Shown piece by piece: positions 10,569 to 22,105 of a stretch of 62,000 bases of DNA. Location of the stretch: positions 7,987,303 to 8,049,302 of the forward strand of contig NC_087075.1 of assembly GCF_026151205.1 (NCBI RefSeq), in the 5' to 3' direction. Origin of the DNA: Bolinopsis microptera. Lineage: Eukaryota > Ctenophora > Tentaculata > Lobata > Bolinopsidae. Position 1 is the stretch's first letter. Each line of letters begins with the position of its first letter. The notes beneath the pieces are model-generated. The model saw only the letters and a program-made list of their open reading frames with translations, searched no databases and had not been told where the DNA came from. Made by a program: the position numbers and the translations under genes.

Positions 10569-13364
10569 AGACTGAAGAAATCCAAAGATAGAGCCAAAAA
10601 AGACAGTCAGAGGACCAATTTGATTAACCTTAACAAGAAGGGGGGGGTCAACCTCATTTTACCTCATGAGGCCAGCCAAAAAAGGCAAAATTGGGATGAG
10701 GTAAAATGAGGTAAAATGAGGTAAATAAATCTAGTTTTCTAAGCCTTTTTTAGAGACAAAAAAGGTTTATTCGCAGTCATTATACTATAATTCGAGGCTG
10801 TGCATGGTCTCCCATGATATTTAATGGTTTATTAGGGGTGATGTGGTCCCTGGGAAGGGGCATTCCCAGTTTAACCTACTTACTCTCCAAACTTGGGGTA
10901 AATAAAACTTCGCATTTTAATTATTATTTATGAAAAGAAAATTGAACATTTCAATTTCCATGATCCATTAGGATATTGTAAATAGCACTTGCTAAGTTTT
11001 GTAAAGGAATTAGCAATAACTTTAGTGTCACTTTGGCAGTTGCCAATTTATGGGGATATTTCCGCATTGCATGACATGGACCATTTAAATAATATCTTAA
11101 TTTGATATTGCGATTATCGAGTCACTCTAAAAACAAATTGTGTCTAACTAGACCAAATGTAAACAACAGTTGTGCATGGAACTGGATTGGATATCTACAT
11201 GAATTTAGTCGAAATTGCATAGTGAAAGGTCATTTCATAATAAATTACTCCTATAAACTCATACTTCATACAATTCTAAGTTCTTATGTACATGTTCAAT
11301 GTTTCGCTGTAGAATAAAGGGCGGTTCAGAAAACCACCTTTCGTTGAAATAATTAGATATCACCTCTAATTAGTTGCTCTATAGGGTCGGGAACAACCAA
11401 AAATTTTTTGTGTCTCTAAGGTTTCGTATAATACTGACTTGGGCCACGCCCATATTTTTCACCAATTTTAAACAGGTAAAATTCTCTAAATCGTCAATTT
11501 AGTCACGAAGGAGTATGGAAGGAGTTCTAAATGTGTGCTCCTCTAATAGAAACAGTAGGAAATGGTTAACTTTAGTCGAGGTTTCAGGTCTCTACAATGT
11601 CGGGAAGTTCCTGCAGGAATTTGCGCATTGCGCTGAAGCGCAAGATTCACAGCACCAAAAGCGAAGGTCGTAGAGACATGAGACCTTGACTAAAGCTAAC
11701 CATTTCATACCATTGCTATAAGAGTATGCCACTTTCAGAGTCCTGAACACACTCCTACAGCTCTTAATTGTCAATTATATGAATTTTACCTTGTTATCTT
11801 TAACTGATATCAATTTAGTTTAACACTGTTAATTTTTTTTTAAAACATCATACTTCACACCAAACTAACGCACAATATGATAGTATAAAAAAGGAAGGTT
11901 TTCCTTGGATTCCAAATTCAACTTTGATTATATCCTGGCACTGATTATCATTTCTCGATTGTTCTCCATTTTCCAATGCAGTCAGCAAGTTCCAATTAAG
12001 ATAGACTAGGTTTTCGAATCTTCATATTATGTTCAGAAGCAGGCCAGAAGGGGTTGTTACCAGAGGAATATCTTCTTGGAACAAGGGAATTAATGAGGTC
12101 TTCATTTATAACTCGTCAGTGACAGTCCGGACAGGATGAGCATTGACGAGATCCACTGATTACTTCATAGCTCGTCATTGATAGGATCAGTATTAAATGA
12201 GGTCGAATGATTACTTCATAGCTCGTCACTAACTGTATCAGCATAACATGACTAACAACTAACGAGGTCCAGTGATCTCTTGCTGATACGTCAAGACAAG
12301 ATCAGTAAATAGCTAAAAATATCGAAAAAAATTAGCTCAGAAATTACAGAGTACAAATGCCTTCTTCACAACTAACTCTTCGGCCTCATCTTTTTAAATC
12401 ACTCATTCCCTCTGAAACAAGATAATGCTTAGGACTAGGAGGAACTTAGTTAAATTCTTGTATGATTCAGTAAGAGGAAAATTCCTTAGTAAGCTAACAT
12501 TCTTTTGTAGGATGTTACCACTTATCATATCTGTTATCCAGCATAATCCCACAGCTAGACCCTCTTATTCTTGAGTCTTGACAATGACAGTAGCAATGTA
12601 CACTATTTTGATGGTCCAGGTCTCCAAGAAAACCTTCCTTTTTATATTCTCATATTGTGTGTTAGTTTGGTGTGAAGTATTATTTTCTTTTTTAAAACTA
12701 ACAGTGTTAAACTAAAATGATATCAGTAAAAGATGATATATTTTAACAGGTAAAATTCATATAATTGACGATTAAGAGATATGGGAGTGTGTTCAGGACT
12801 CTGAAAGTGGCATACTCTCATAGCAATGGTATGAAATGGTTAACTTTAGTCAAGGTCTCATGTCTCTACGACCTTCGCTTTTGGCGCTGTGAATCTTGCG
12901 CTTCAAGCGCAATGCGCAAATTCCTGCAGGAACTTCCCGACATTGTGGAGACCTGAGACCTCGACTAATGTTAACCATTTCTTACTGTTTATATTAGAGG
13001 AACACACATTTAGAACTCCTTCCATACTCCTTCGTGACTAAATTGACGATTTAGAGAATTTTACCTGTTAAAATTTTTGCCGAGATTTACCTCATTTTAC
13101 CTCATGAGGCCAGCCAAAAAAGGCAAAATTGGGATGAGGTAAAATGAGGTAAAATGAGGTTGACCCCCCCCCCAAGAAGAAGGCCGAGCTGGATGAACAG
13201 ATATTGCTCCGCAGCTCGTTTCCTAGACCCTACTTCATAAAAGTATCCCCATCCTCAACAGATCCTCAACATACAGCAGAACCTCAACCTCCAGCAGAGA
13301 AAGACAATTTTAAGTATTCCCGACGAAAATGGTCAATTCTCAGATTCAAAAATTCTCAACAATA
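10569..13364 (+). pseudogene. Terminal coding exon (possible bZIP, C/EBP-like) split by a fold-back insertion
   Basis: After a splice-acceptor-like TATATTTCAG, a frame reads RLKKSKDRAKKDSQRTNL and continues to position 10640, where the fold-back element starts. It resumes in the same frame at 13174 (KKKAELDEQILL) and ends at a TAG at 13362-13364. Removing the element and one AAGAAG copy restores one continuous frame of about 85 codons. The basic stretch followed by a leucine-bearing helix resembles the end of a C/EBP-type bZIP basic region and zipper (KSRxKAK in that family); this is a tentative match with an irregular heptad. The tail is rich in Pro, Gln and Ser. No upstream exon was found, so the gene may already have been partial. 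As it stands the exon is disrupted. Confidence 0.5.
10641..13173. mobile_element. Fold-back element 2 (2.5 kb), inserted in an exon
   Basis: The outer ends are GGGGGGGTCAACCTCATTTT (10641) and AAAATGAGGTTGACCCCCCC (to 13173), inverted copies of each other. A module of about 85 bp with CCTCATTTTACCTCATGAGG occurs at both ends in the same orientation. Long inverted arms lie at about 11456-11915 and 12625-13075. Within each arm (11560-11706 and 12833-12981) there is a second imperfect palindrome. The loop (12100-12300) holds about three copies of a TCATAGCTCGTCA-containing repeat. Flanking AAGAAG on both sides is a likely target duplication. No transposase frame is visible. Confidence 0.75.
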
Positions 13365-13374
13365 GTCATGATCA

Positions 13375-14099
13375 TGTGGACCACCCTTTGCACACTCTAA
13401 GCCATATAACATTTCTATCCCCTGTTGGCAGGTTGCCAGCTGTCAACTTGTGCTTGGCACATCTACAAATGAGGTAACTTATAGTTAATAGGTCACAGAC
13501 AGGGCCTGTGACTGCAAACCGGAACTGATTGTGACGCCAGAGGTTAACAAACAATTGGCTTCACAACGTAAAGGTGAATCATCTATAGGTGAATCATCTT
13601 ATAGGAAAAAGTAATTAATGGAGTAATAGATGAGCGAGGGTTCTCATTGTTCTGTCCCGTTTGTCCAGTGCACGCTCATTGTTCATGATTTCGAGTAGCG
13701 GAAACGATGACTAAGATAATCGTTTCCGTGATTGTAAACCCTACGTCAATGATACAACCTATAAAAACCCTAGACACACCCTTAATTCCCGACTTCTTGA
13801 CTTCCTGACTGCATCCCAAAGACATAGTAAAACCTATCATCGTTCCTAATTGTTAATACATTGATACATTAATACATTGATACATTGATACATTTATACA
13901 CTGATACATTGATACATAGCTACAACCAACCCGATTTAAAGTCGTATTATTTGGTCAACTCACTCTAACTAAAACACAACGCAACCTACAAGTTCCATTG
14001 TGGGAACAGACAGATAGTCTGTTGGAACTAAAGTCCTGAAACTAATCAACCTATCTCAAACCTAGACGATCAACCATCTCTCTCTCTTCATAACCCACA
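13375..14099 (+). repeat. 5' LTR
   Basis: The 725-bp repeat begins TGTGGACCACCC and ends CATAACCCACA. It contains a TATAAAAA box at 13760-13767 and a run of GATACATT-type 10-bp repeats near 13855-13920, probably in the transcribed part. It lies 10 bp after the stop codon of the split exon. Transcription would begin a short way after the TATA box. Confidence 0.9.
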
Positions 14100-14101
14100 A
14101 G

Positions 14102-14119
14102 TGGCGCTGCGACTGCGAA
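14102..14119 (+). promoter_or_regulatory. Primer-binding site
   Basis: TGGCGCTGCGAC starts two bases after the 5' LTR. Its complement ends in GCGCCA, compatible with a serine-type tRNA acceptor end (tRNA-Ser species often end CAGCG plus CCA). The tRNA identity is inferred from memory of acceptor stems and would need the host tRNA set. Confidence 0.6.
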
Positions 14120-14246
14120 CCAAATTGGGAACTACAGGTTAGAGAATAGAGCTATACTGGTAACCACTTTTGTTGCCTTTCCTGCCAATTTTCGCTGTCA
14201 GTTTCATCTGCCAACATGAGCCAATGCACTCAGCAGATTTAGACAA

Positions 14247-15050
14247 ATGTCACAACCCTTTCCGCAACCCTTTTCACAAAACAACATTCAAGACAACACA
14301 GATCATTTGCAGAACACAACACCTTTTCCACAACACACACCATACCAACCGCCTGGATCACTTACTTACAAACCACCAATGACAATGCTTCACCACAACA
14401 ATCAACATTTTGACAACGACAAGTTTGACCACAAAGATATGCCTGGACTAGGACATATAGCACCTCTGACTCAAGAGTCTTTTAAGCTTTTCGGGGGGAA
14501 GAAACCCCATGAGTACAATTATCATGGGGATGACATCCACGATTTTCTACTGGCATTCGACAACTACTGCACAGTCATCGGTCTTCCTCCGTCTGCTTCA
14601 TTCAAAGTCTTCTGCACATTTCTGGATAACAAAAGCTTGTCAAGAGTTATGTCACTGAACCTAACAGATAGACAAACAACAGATTGGCATGCAGCCAAGG
14701 ACATGATAGTCAAGAAGCTCGACCCTAACTACAATAGCAAAATGTCTGTCGACGAACTATTCAACATCAAACAGAGCTCAGAAGAAACCATCCTCGACTT
14801 TGCGGAACGACTCGAGAAAAGGATCAATGTAATTCCTACATGCAAGAAGATGCCTGTTAGCACCAAAGAAGAGTTACTCCAGGATGCATTCATCAATGGA
14901 ATAAGATCTGAACAAGTAGCTTACTCGCTTCTCACAACACCTGGACTAGACCACTACACAAAACTTGTTGAGCATAGCCAACATCTGGAGAACATCATCG
15001 GGAAACTGAAAAGCAGATCAATCAGAGGCGATTTTCAGAATGACAACTAA
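14247..15050 (+). CDS. gag: Gag-like structural protein
   Basis: An intact ORF of 267 codons, the first after the primer-binding site. The N-terminal 70 residues are rich in Gln, Asn, Pro and His. Residues about 90-240 have the look of a retrotransposon gag capsid region: a helix with FLLAFDNYC, a W at the DWHAAKDMIVKK motif, and the LNP-like KLDPNY turn, followed by FAERLEKRI and AFINGIR blocks that parallel 'F..GL' capsid motifs in Ty3/mag-type gags. No CCHC zinc knuckle is present before the stop, which is unusual unless it sat in a lost downstream frame. The role would be particle assembly and RNA packaging. Its intactness contrasts with the broken interior downstream. Confidence 0.7.
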   Translation: MSQPFPQPFSQNNIQDNTDHLQNTTPFPQHTPYQPPGSLTYKPPMTMLHHNNQHFDNDKFDHKDMPGLGHIAPLTQESFKLFGGKKPHEYNYHGDDIHDFLLAFDNYCTVIGLPPSASFKVFCTFLDNKSLSRVMSLNLTDRQTTDWHAAKDMIVKKLDPNYNSKMSVDELFNIKQSSEETILDFAERLEKRINVIPTCKKMPVSTKEELLQDAFINGIRSEQVAYSLLTTPGLDHYTKLVEHSQHLENIIGKLKSRSIRGDFQNDN

Positions 15051-15233
15051 TTGACTACATGACAACTGATTGACTAACTGACAACATGACTCAAAGTCCT
15101 CCGAATTTACCTTGAAAGTATGCAACATTAAAACTGGAAAGATTATTATGGTACATCACGACAGGACACGAAAAGTCCCATCTCAGTTACAAAAACACTA
15201 AATGCAAGATACCATCAAGAACTCAAGAGAATT

Positions 15234-15626
15234 ATGGAACAGCATAATCTCCAATTGGAGAACTTGGAAGAAATACAAATCACTGGAGATTCACCTGAGC
15301 CAGGTCCGCAACCATCTACTACCTCGAGAAGATACGAGGATGATGATGAAATGCTCCTTTTACCATGCCAACGGTCAACACTTGTCCAGAACACCGATGC
15401 AGAAGCTGATGCGGCGAGTCGCCAACACCGCGCCACCAGACTTTCTCCAGAAGTTCTGACACTTTGTCCCGTCGGCAAAATGATAGAGCAAGCTCTATAT
15501 CACCGCAACAAATCCAGGGCGGCCATCAAGCCGTATCCCGGTCAAGCTCTACAGCTAGCGGTAGAGAGCTACCATCTCCTAAACTGTCCCAACATTCAAT
15601 TCAAAATCAATTCACGCCCGAAATAA
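15234..15626 (+). CDS. ORF of unknown function inside the LTR element
   Basis: A 130-codon frame, open a little upstream of its first Met. It starts with a Gln/Glu/Leu-rich helix, then an acidic and Ser/Pro-rich stretch (YEDDDE), then a basic segment. No protease (DTG/DSG), RT or zinc-knuckle motif is seen. It might be a C-terminal gag extension or an accessory protein, or a fortuitous frame. It follows gag by about 180 bp that contain stops. Confidence 0.3.
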   Translation: MEQHNLQLENLEEIQITGDSPEPGPQPSTTSRRYEDDDEMLLLPCQRSTLVQNTDAEADAASRQHRATRLSPEVLTLCPVGKMIEQALYHRNKSRAAIKPYPGQALQLAVESYHLLNCPNIQFKINSRPK

Positions 15627-15869
15627 TAAGATAATAGTACACAGCCGTAGGGTGGAGTCTTCCTACAGTTCAGAGTCATGAGTTGTGCAATGTGTAGCTA
15701 CACGTGAAACATAAAAAATGATCCGGAGAATTATATAAGATTGATCACCTTATCCCTGATTCCCAAAGGATGGATAGGTACCTTCGACTCGGAAACGATA
15801 TTTCAGATGACACGATACGATACCGAAAGAATACTACTTCTCACATAGCTGATAACTTATTGCCAAAGT

Positions 15870-18800
15870 GCCATGATTTGTGATGCACAAAATCACCTTA
15901 CATTAATGAGATGGCCTGAACAAATTCAAAGCTGTGATACAACGGACCATAAAAATTTTACGATTCAAAACGAACGCATTGTCTCTCCAAGTGAAGCTGC
16001 TGAGAGTGAGATGCACAACAAAGCAGCAAAGAAACAGAAAAAACAATACAGAATACGATTCTACCGAAAAGCCAAGACTTGATGAGGACCAAATCATGCA
16101 TTGACGAAACTGGACAAGTACTGACACAGTCATTAACAGAAAAAGATTTTGATTGTCCTATGAAATGGATGACAACTGTTCAGACGGACGTACTATCATG
16201 TAACTACAGGGAAGGTTACATAACAAAAACACACACTCACCAGCCTATTTCCATGAACCTTGCCGATGTATCAGACTGCCGTTACGATACAGGTCACTGC
16301 TTCGATCAAAAACAAGGGATTTCAATAACATATATTGTGCCAGACTCAATGGTACAGTCCAAGTTCGTACCAATTGGCATTTAATGGTACAATAATCTCC
16401 TCTCATCATTCCTACACTAGGGTAAACTACCCGACAAAACGGAAATTGACGGATTCCGAGTCACTGCACACCAACTGTTAGGACCAATGATGGCTGTTGA
16501 TGATATCAAACCAGTGTTGCAAGAGCTGACACATACAATGCAATTCTTGGAAGTTAGTATTCTGTTGAGACCAGCAAAGATTACCAACATGATGCACTTA
16601 AAATGATCAGCATGCATATGAGGTCTGCTGCAGCTCAAAATCCTACTGATATCCTCCGTCATCATTTCAATGATTCAACAATAATAGAAGTTGCTTCGAA
16701 CTCGTAATACATTCTTGTCAGTCATTGCAAGCCAGTGGAAATAACATTTCGCCGACCTAAACCAGGATTTTGCACAAACATGTTACCTGTAAGTTACAGA
16801 GGAAATACAACTTCCTGGAGGAATAGTTATATGTCTCCAGACGACAAAGTACTGCATCAATACGCCGCTCGAATATCTTGCCAAGTCACCTGGACATATG
16901 CCCACAAGGCTTCAACAACATCTTGCAGTTCCGTTGCCCCTGATTGTGTCAAATTACATTTCCGACCACTTGGGCAACAACTAATCGAGACGTCACACCC
17001 TCACAAAGTGAAGCATCAGTCGATTTTCTCGCAAGTCAGCTGGCCGAAATAGAACAAAGAATGAATCACTCCACAGAAGAAAGTCATGACACTGCAAGAG
17101 GACTATCATTTATTGGTCTTACATCTCTGAAACCTGGACATTGGGTTGATTTAGCAACCACATGGATGGTGGCACAATCTTTGCCAGTATCTTCGTTCGA
17201 GTAAACAAACCACTCATCAATTCAACTGCACGGTCAACATTTTGTATGAATAGCGAGTGTGACCTTGACCAAAACTTATTTGAAAAATACCTTTATTGGG
17301 TTAAAATTCTAGGCAGAGGACAAAACACCAACGTTCAGCTCTTAAGATCATACGACAACACTCAATTCAATTCTTGCACGCTCTTTGTTTCTCTGACCCA
17401 GAATGCCTCGGACTTCAAACTGTCGTAAAAGACGAGCCCGATCTCGATAATTTACAGATTACATACATGTTACATGTTACATGGCGAGATCTCCATCCAA
17501 AAGGATTAGTCTGCGTCGACTGCGTCATTACTCTGTATTATACAACTTCGGCGGGTAACATTTCTCCATCCCTTTCGGTCTGCAGCTAATCTTCTCATAC
17601 AATCAATCGTGAATCCATTCCGATCCAATCTCTGCTCAGCATCCTCAATAAATACATTATTTAAGCTTTTCCTATGCCTGCCTCTTGATCTCTTCCCATG
17701 CTTGGGTTTCCATTCAAGTAAATAGTTGGGTAACCGATCTTCTGGCATTCTACTGACATGTCCAAACCAACGAAGCCGTTTTGTTGTTATTATGTCAGCA
17801 AGAGCATGATGCCCTTCTTAAACATCCTCATTACTTACTCGATGGAACCACCTCACTCTCAGGATGGAACCACCTCACTTACAGATTAACGAAGTATCAA
17901 ACCACACGTACACTGCAAACATTGTATGTGCAGAAAGATTTGCAACTAGAGCCGAGTTTTGCGGACAAAAGGATGCTGCACTGTATACCACGCATAATAA
18001 AGCTCAAGACCAAGCTGTTGATCACATTTGGAAACGCAATATAAGACGATTTGAAGACCTACGATCTGCATACGACTAACAGCACCCCTTCCACAAAGGT
18101 AAAACGGGGAGTGCCTGTAGCAATTGCTGCTATCCCTGGTGCTGGATTGCTCGTAAGCATGGCCTTCAATTTCTTCAATCGACATGAGATTAAACACCTT
18201 AAATCTCATATTGCTCACCTCGATCATCAGCTCCGAGCAGGGCAGGGTTCACCCAACAAGTTCATGATGAAGTCGAACAACAACGTCAGTTCAACAAAGA
18301 TGTTCTCTACTTAATCAAAGATTACCAAGAAAGCGTGGATGAAAGACTAAACGAACTTCAATGTGCAATTACATCACTGTCCACGTATGCTATCGAAAAC
18401 TTGGTATTTGACGAGTACATGGAAAAGGTTAACAACGTATTTCATGGAGTGAATAGAGGGTTGTTAATACAACCGACTCTCCAACTATGCTATTAGCAGA
18501 AGACCTTGAGTACTTCGTCAACAACAATCCGATATTCGCAAGTTCCTTCTTTGTCTTGTCAACAATGTACGTGGAACCTAACGCCGTCTTTCTCACCTTG
18601 AGCCAGCTACAGTTCATGTAAAAAGCAAAGAAACTTGTCTTCGAGTTAAACTTCCTAAACGGATCTACCTTAAAGCTGATCAGTTTTACTCCGCGGAACA
18701 GTCAAAGTGTGAAACTCGACCATCAGGACTGCTGGTCTGTCTCGATAACTTCGAAAAAGACAAAGACGCACCTGAGATTGCTTGTCTTAGCAAAGCTTCT

Positions 18801-19612
18801 CAATGTAAAACGGAAGAAGTACACTGCAAACATTATGTCGCACAATTTCAGTAGGAGCTTTGACTTTCCGAAACGGAAATCCAGTTTATGAAAGTAATAT
18901 TGGAAGCTCCCAGACGATCAATCGGATACACACTCCTGACATCAGAAATAAACTTTACTCATGTGACGAGTACTCTCAAATCCAATTACAAAGTAGAGTT
19001 TTGTATTCTATCCAACCGGAAGACATTACCAAATTGTTCACTGGACGACGTCACTGGACAGTAAAAAGTGGTTTCAAGAACTCGCGACTAATGCAAGAAA
19101 ACATCTGCATCAGCAGTCAAACTTCACACGGATCCATTAGCAGGACGAGAATTTAAACTACTGGAGTACAAACCGAGCAAAATTCTAAGAGATTCCACCT
19201 ATATCATCATTGTACAGTATTCCTTTCTATTGCGCTGTGGTATTTCACCATGCTCGGAAAAGCGACACATCAAACACAGGAAAACACTATAACATACATA
19301 TAATGCAACTCAAAACAGAAATTCTAAGCTCAATGAACATCTGACGAACAGCTTGAACAACAGGACCAATTTCTGTTACACACGACTAATAAAAGATCTG
19401 GAGAGTGTTAGAGAGGAACAAGCCGATCAGTTCCACCTCCACGACAGAATATAGTTGACAATAACGACGAGAAACCAGAAGAGACGTCAATCATAATTCA
19501 TCAAAACAAAACATCAAATTCAGTATCAAAATCATTTCAACCAGATACTCCATCAACACCAAAACGTTCAACACGATCAGTACAAGCTCAATCCAATATT
19601 GAATAAATCATT
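15870..19612 (+). pseudogene. Broken membrane-glycoprotein-like (env-like) region
   Basis: A succession of short plus-strand frames, each of 60-105 codons and broken by stops and shifts. Several are cysteine-bearing and look extracellular (about 16080-16384 and 16735-17052). Near 18090-18180 a basic Lys/Arg pair is followed by a hydrophobic Ala/Gly/Ile-rich stretch and then a helical segment, the order seen around cleavage and fusion-peptide regions of retroviral-type envelope proteins. Near 19190-19250 another hydrophobic segment is followed by a polar Ser/Thr/Pro-rich tail ending at about 19605. The layout suggests a decayed envelope-like gene, but no single motif proves it. A retrotransposon fragment interrupts it at 17515-17830. 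Confidence 0.35.
17515..17830 (-). pseudogene. C-terminal fragment of a non-LTR retrotransposon protein, nested
   Basis: The minus strand reads RLRWFGHVSRMPEDRLPNYL, then a GKRSRGRHRKS block, and ends with LAADRKGWRN. This is the well-known tail of many RTE/CR1/L2-type polyproteins (W-GH-V-RM, then KR-RGRP-R, then DR--WR). It lies antisense inside the interior of the LTR element and explains one of the breaks in the surrounding frames. Only the last 100 or so codons are present. It ends near 17515, so the fragment is short and probably old relative to the LTRs. Confidence 0.7.
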
Positions 19613-19677
19613 CACTCAAACTTCACAAAAAACGAGCATAACATTGGCAGTATAAATTGGCAGTTGGCAAAAATGAC

Positions 19678-19785
19678 TTTAATGTCGACGTTTCATAACG
19701 TCCCCCAAAACTGACTTTAATGTCGACGTTTCACAACGTCTCTAAAATGACTTCAATGTCGACGTCTCAACGTCCCCCTATAATG
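19678..19785 (+). repeat. Short direct repeat, about 35-50 bp, three copies
   Basis: The word TGACTT(T/C)AATGTCGACGT, followed by an AACGTC, is repeated three times inside the LTR element, downstream of the broken frames. Each copy carries a GTCGAC. It has no evident function; it may be an expanded part of the element's 3' non-coding region. Confidence 0.55.
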
Positions 19786-19799
19786 GCTACAATGGCCAC

Positions 19800-22092
19800 C
19801 AGAGACTCAACAAATGGACACTTTTCTCAACTGGACATCAAAATACAAACATTGCATCTAATAATCATCTACCTAACCGTTCGAAACCTGATACCGAAAA
19901 GAGACGCTCTCAACTTTATCTTTATGCAACATACATCAAACAGGGTACACGCTGTGCTACGAGCTTTTAAAAAAACAATATTGACTATGTTAAACTATCT
20001 GAAGCATTAAAAAACTCAGAATCTACAATATCAAGAAACTGTGGATATTATTTCAGTTCTTCCAAAAACAAATACCGAACTCTGGTACCTTTAGAAACGG
20101 TACCGCTACTTTTGCAATTTTTGAATGATGCGCTGTGTTAAAATATTTATTAAAATTACGGAAACGGTCAAATGCCATATTTTAAATTATTCATCAAAAT
20201 CAGGAAGAAACCGATTTATAAATAAGCAAAGGCACCAATTTCAAAGAGCTCTTAAAAAGTACCCAGTGTCCGAGCCTCTCGATATCATACTTGGAGCTGC
20301 ATCAACTAAGTATTTTAAAACCGTGAAATTCCGAATTTTGAGCGACACCATTACAAAAAACAAATTGAATTCTATGGTTGACATCAACAAAAACAAAATA
20401 CGCCCTTATCTGTTTTGTTGAGACTTTTAACGAAATCAGTTGTACTATTTTACAATTTCGTACCTATAACTTCAGCATAAAAACAGCTAGCTAATTCTAT
20501 CCTATCAGGAAACATTTTTTACGCTTGCTCATGATCATATATTGATCTATGGTGCTTCTGCCTTGCCACATAGGGACTGAAAATTGGAAATTGCACATAA
20601 TCACAACAATAAAAACTTTTGAACCATGAAACTTCTTTACACACAACACCAGCATCCAAATTAGCTCACTACAACAGAACAATGCCATCAACTCCGGGCA
20701 CAAGAATCAGTTTTCCTGGAGGCCGGCCTACTCTCACACCACTTATTGCATTGGTTGCTTTAATTCGGCATGTTTTCTTTTCTCCCCCAGGAAGTCTTGT
20801 TCAATATAGCGCTATTGTTACACTTTGACGACATCCTCCAATTAAGAGCTGTGAACCGTAAACTACGACATCTGCTGGACTAGTATTTTCTCAACAAATG
20901 GGTGCAACTAAGCGAATCTAGCATCGCAACTCACAATTCGATGTTACCCGAAAATCGTAAAGTGCCCCATCCCTTCCTCGCCTCCTAAAACTAAAAAATG
21001 AACTGACCCTTGCAGCCAAAACAAAATCTCCACGAAGTATCATCCAAACATCAAATTTCATTTTCCAGCAGTTATATCAGAAAAACCTTGTCAAAAAACC
21101 ATTAATGTGTGTAATATCAGCTTACCTAGAACAACATTAATAATAATAAAAGATTCTTCAAACGACTGTTACAAAACAGTGTAATATGCAAAAAAGGCTC
21201 AAAAGGAAAAAATTTCATTTGCTAAAAGAACTAACAATAATCCTGGAAATTTATATTGAACTATCGTGCCTATTTAATATTTATACTAAGAGTTACGAAC
21301 ATTTGCCAAGTAAACTAATGACTTACTACACTTATACATTGATTACATATTTATCTTCAATAGGAACAAAGCACTAAAATAGTTTAACCAAGATGAACCA
21401 CAAATTTGATTCACCAACCAACACACTATTTTAAACCTTCAAGGTGTCGTTCAAAATTGAAAAACGTATGTAAAGTATTGGACAATATATATTAAATTGA
21501 TTTATGTGTGAATTTATAAGTGGTCACATACAATTGTAACGAGAAACAAATTTTGTTAAAACCAATTATAAATACAATGCGGAAAGAAGTTTCAATTACC
21601 GATGTTTCTAGTTATTATTGATTGTGACAAACTATATAAAAATATTTATTCTTGTGTTTTAGGAGAAAAAGATAAAAATCCAAAAATAAATTATTATTTT
21701 TAAAATTAATTTTTCGTGTGATTTAAGTATTCGTGTATTTTATAGACAAATAAAAAAGGGTAATGAATTTCATTCACAACACCGCAATTCCAGTCGCAAG
21801 CCTGGGACCACTACTAACATAGTCACAACATCTACAAAGCTGCCATATAGCCTGACTGATAATTTTCTCGACTGACTGACAATGTTTCTTCTTTTTCCCC
21901 ATTTAGAATACAAAGATTAGTACATTTTAGCTTATGATTAATATTATATTTTTACCTATAGTTTACCTAGATTCTGCTCATAACCTTAAATTATTTCTTT
22001 CAAGATATCTAAAATTGATTTAGATTACGATATTTATTTTAAAACGATGGTAGGTTCCTAACAAAATTCTTGCCAAAATTTTTTTTCTTCTT
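19800..22092. other. AT-rich 3' interior of the LTR element
   Basis: About 2.3 kb with only short frames (up to about 98 codons near 20125-20421) and no motif I recognise. Positions 21100-22080 are strongly A/T-rich. It may be decayed pol or env sequence or acquired DNA. Confidence 0.4.
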
Positions 22093-22104
22093 AAGGGGGG
22101 AAGG
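22093..22104 (+). promoter_or_regulatory. Polypurine tract
   Basis: AAGGGGGGAAGG, separated by one T from the 3' LTR start at 22106. This is the expected primer for plus-strand DNA synthesis. Confidence 0.8.
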
Positions 22105-22105
22105 T

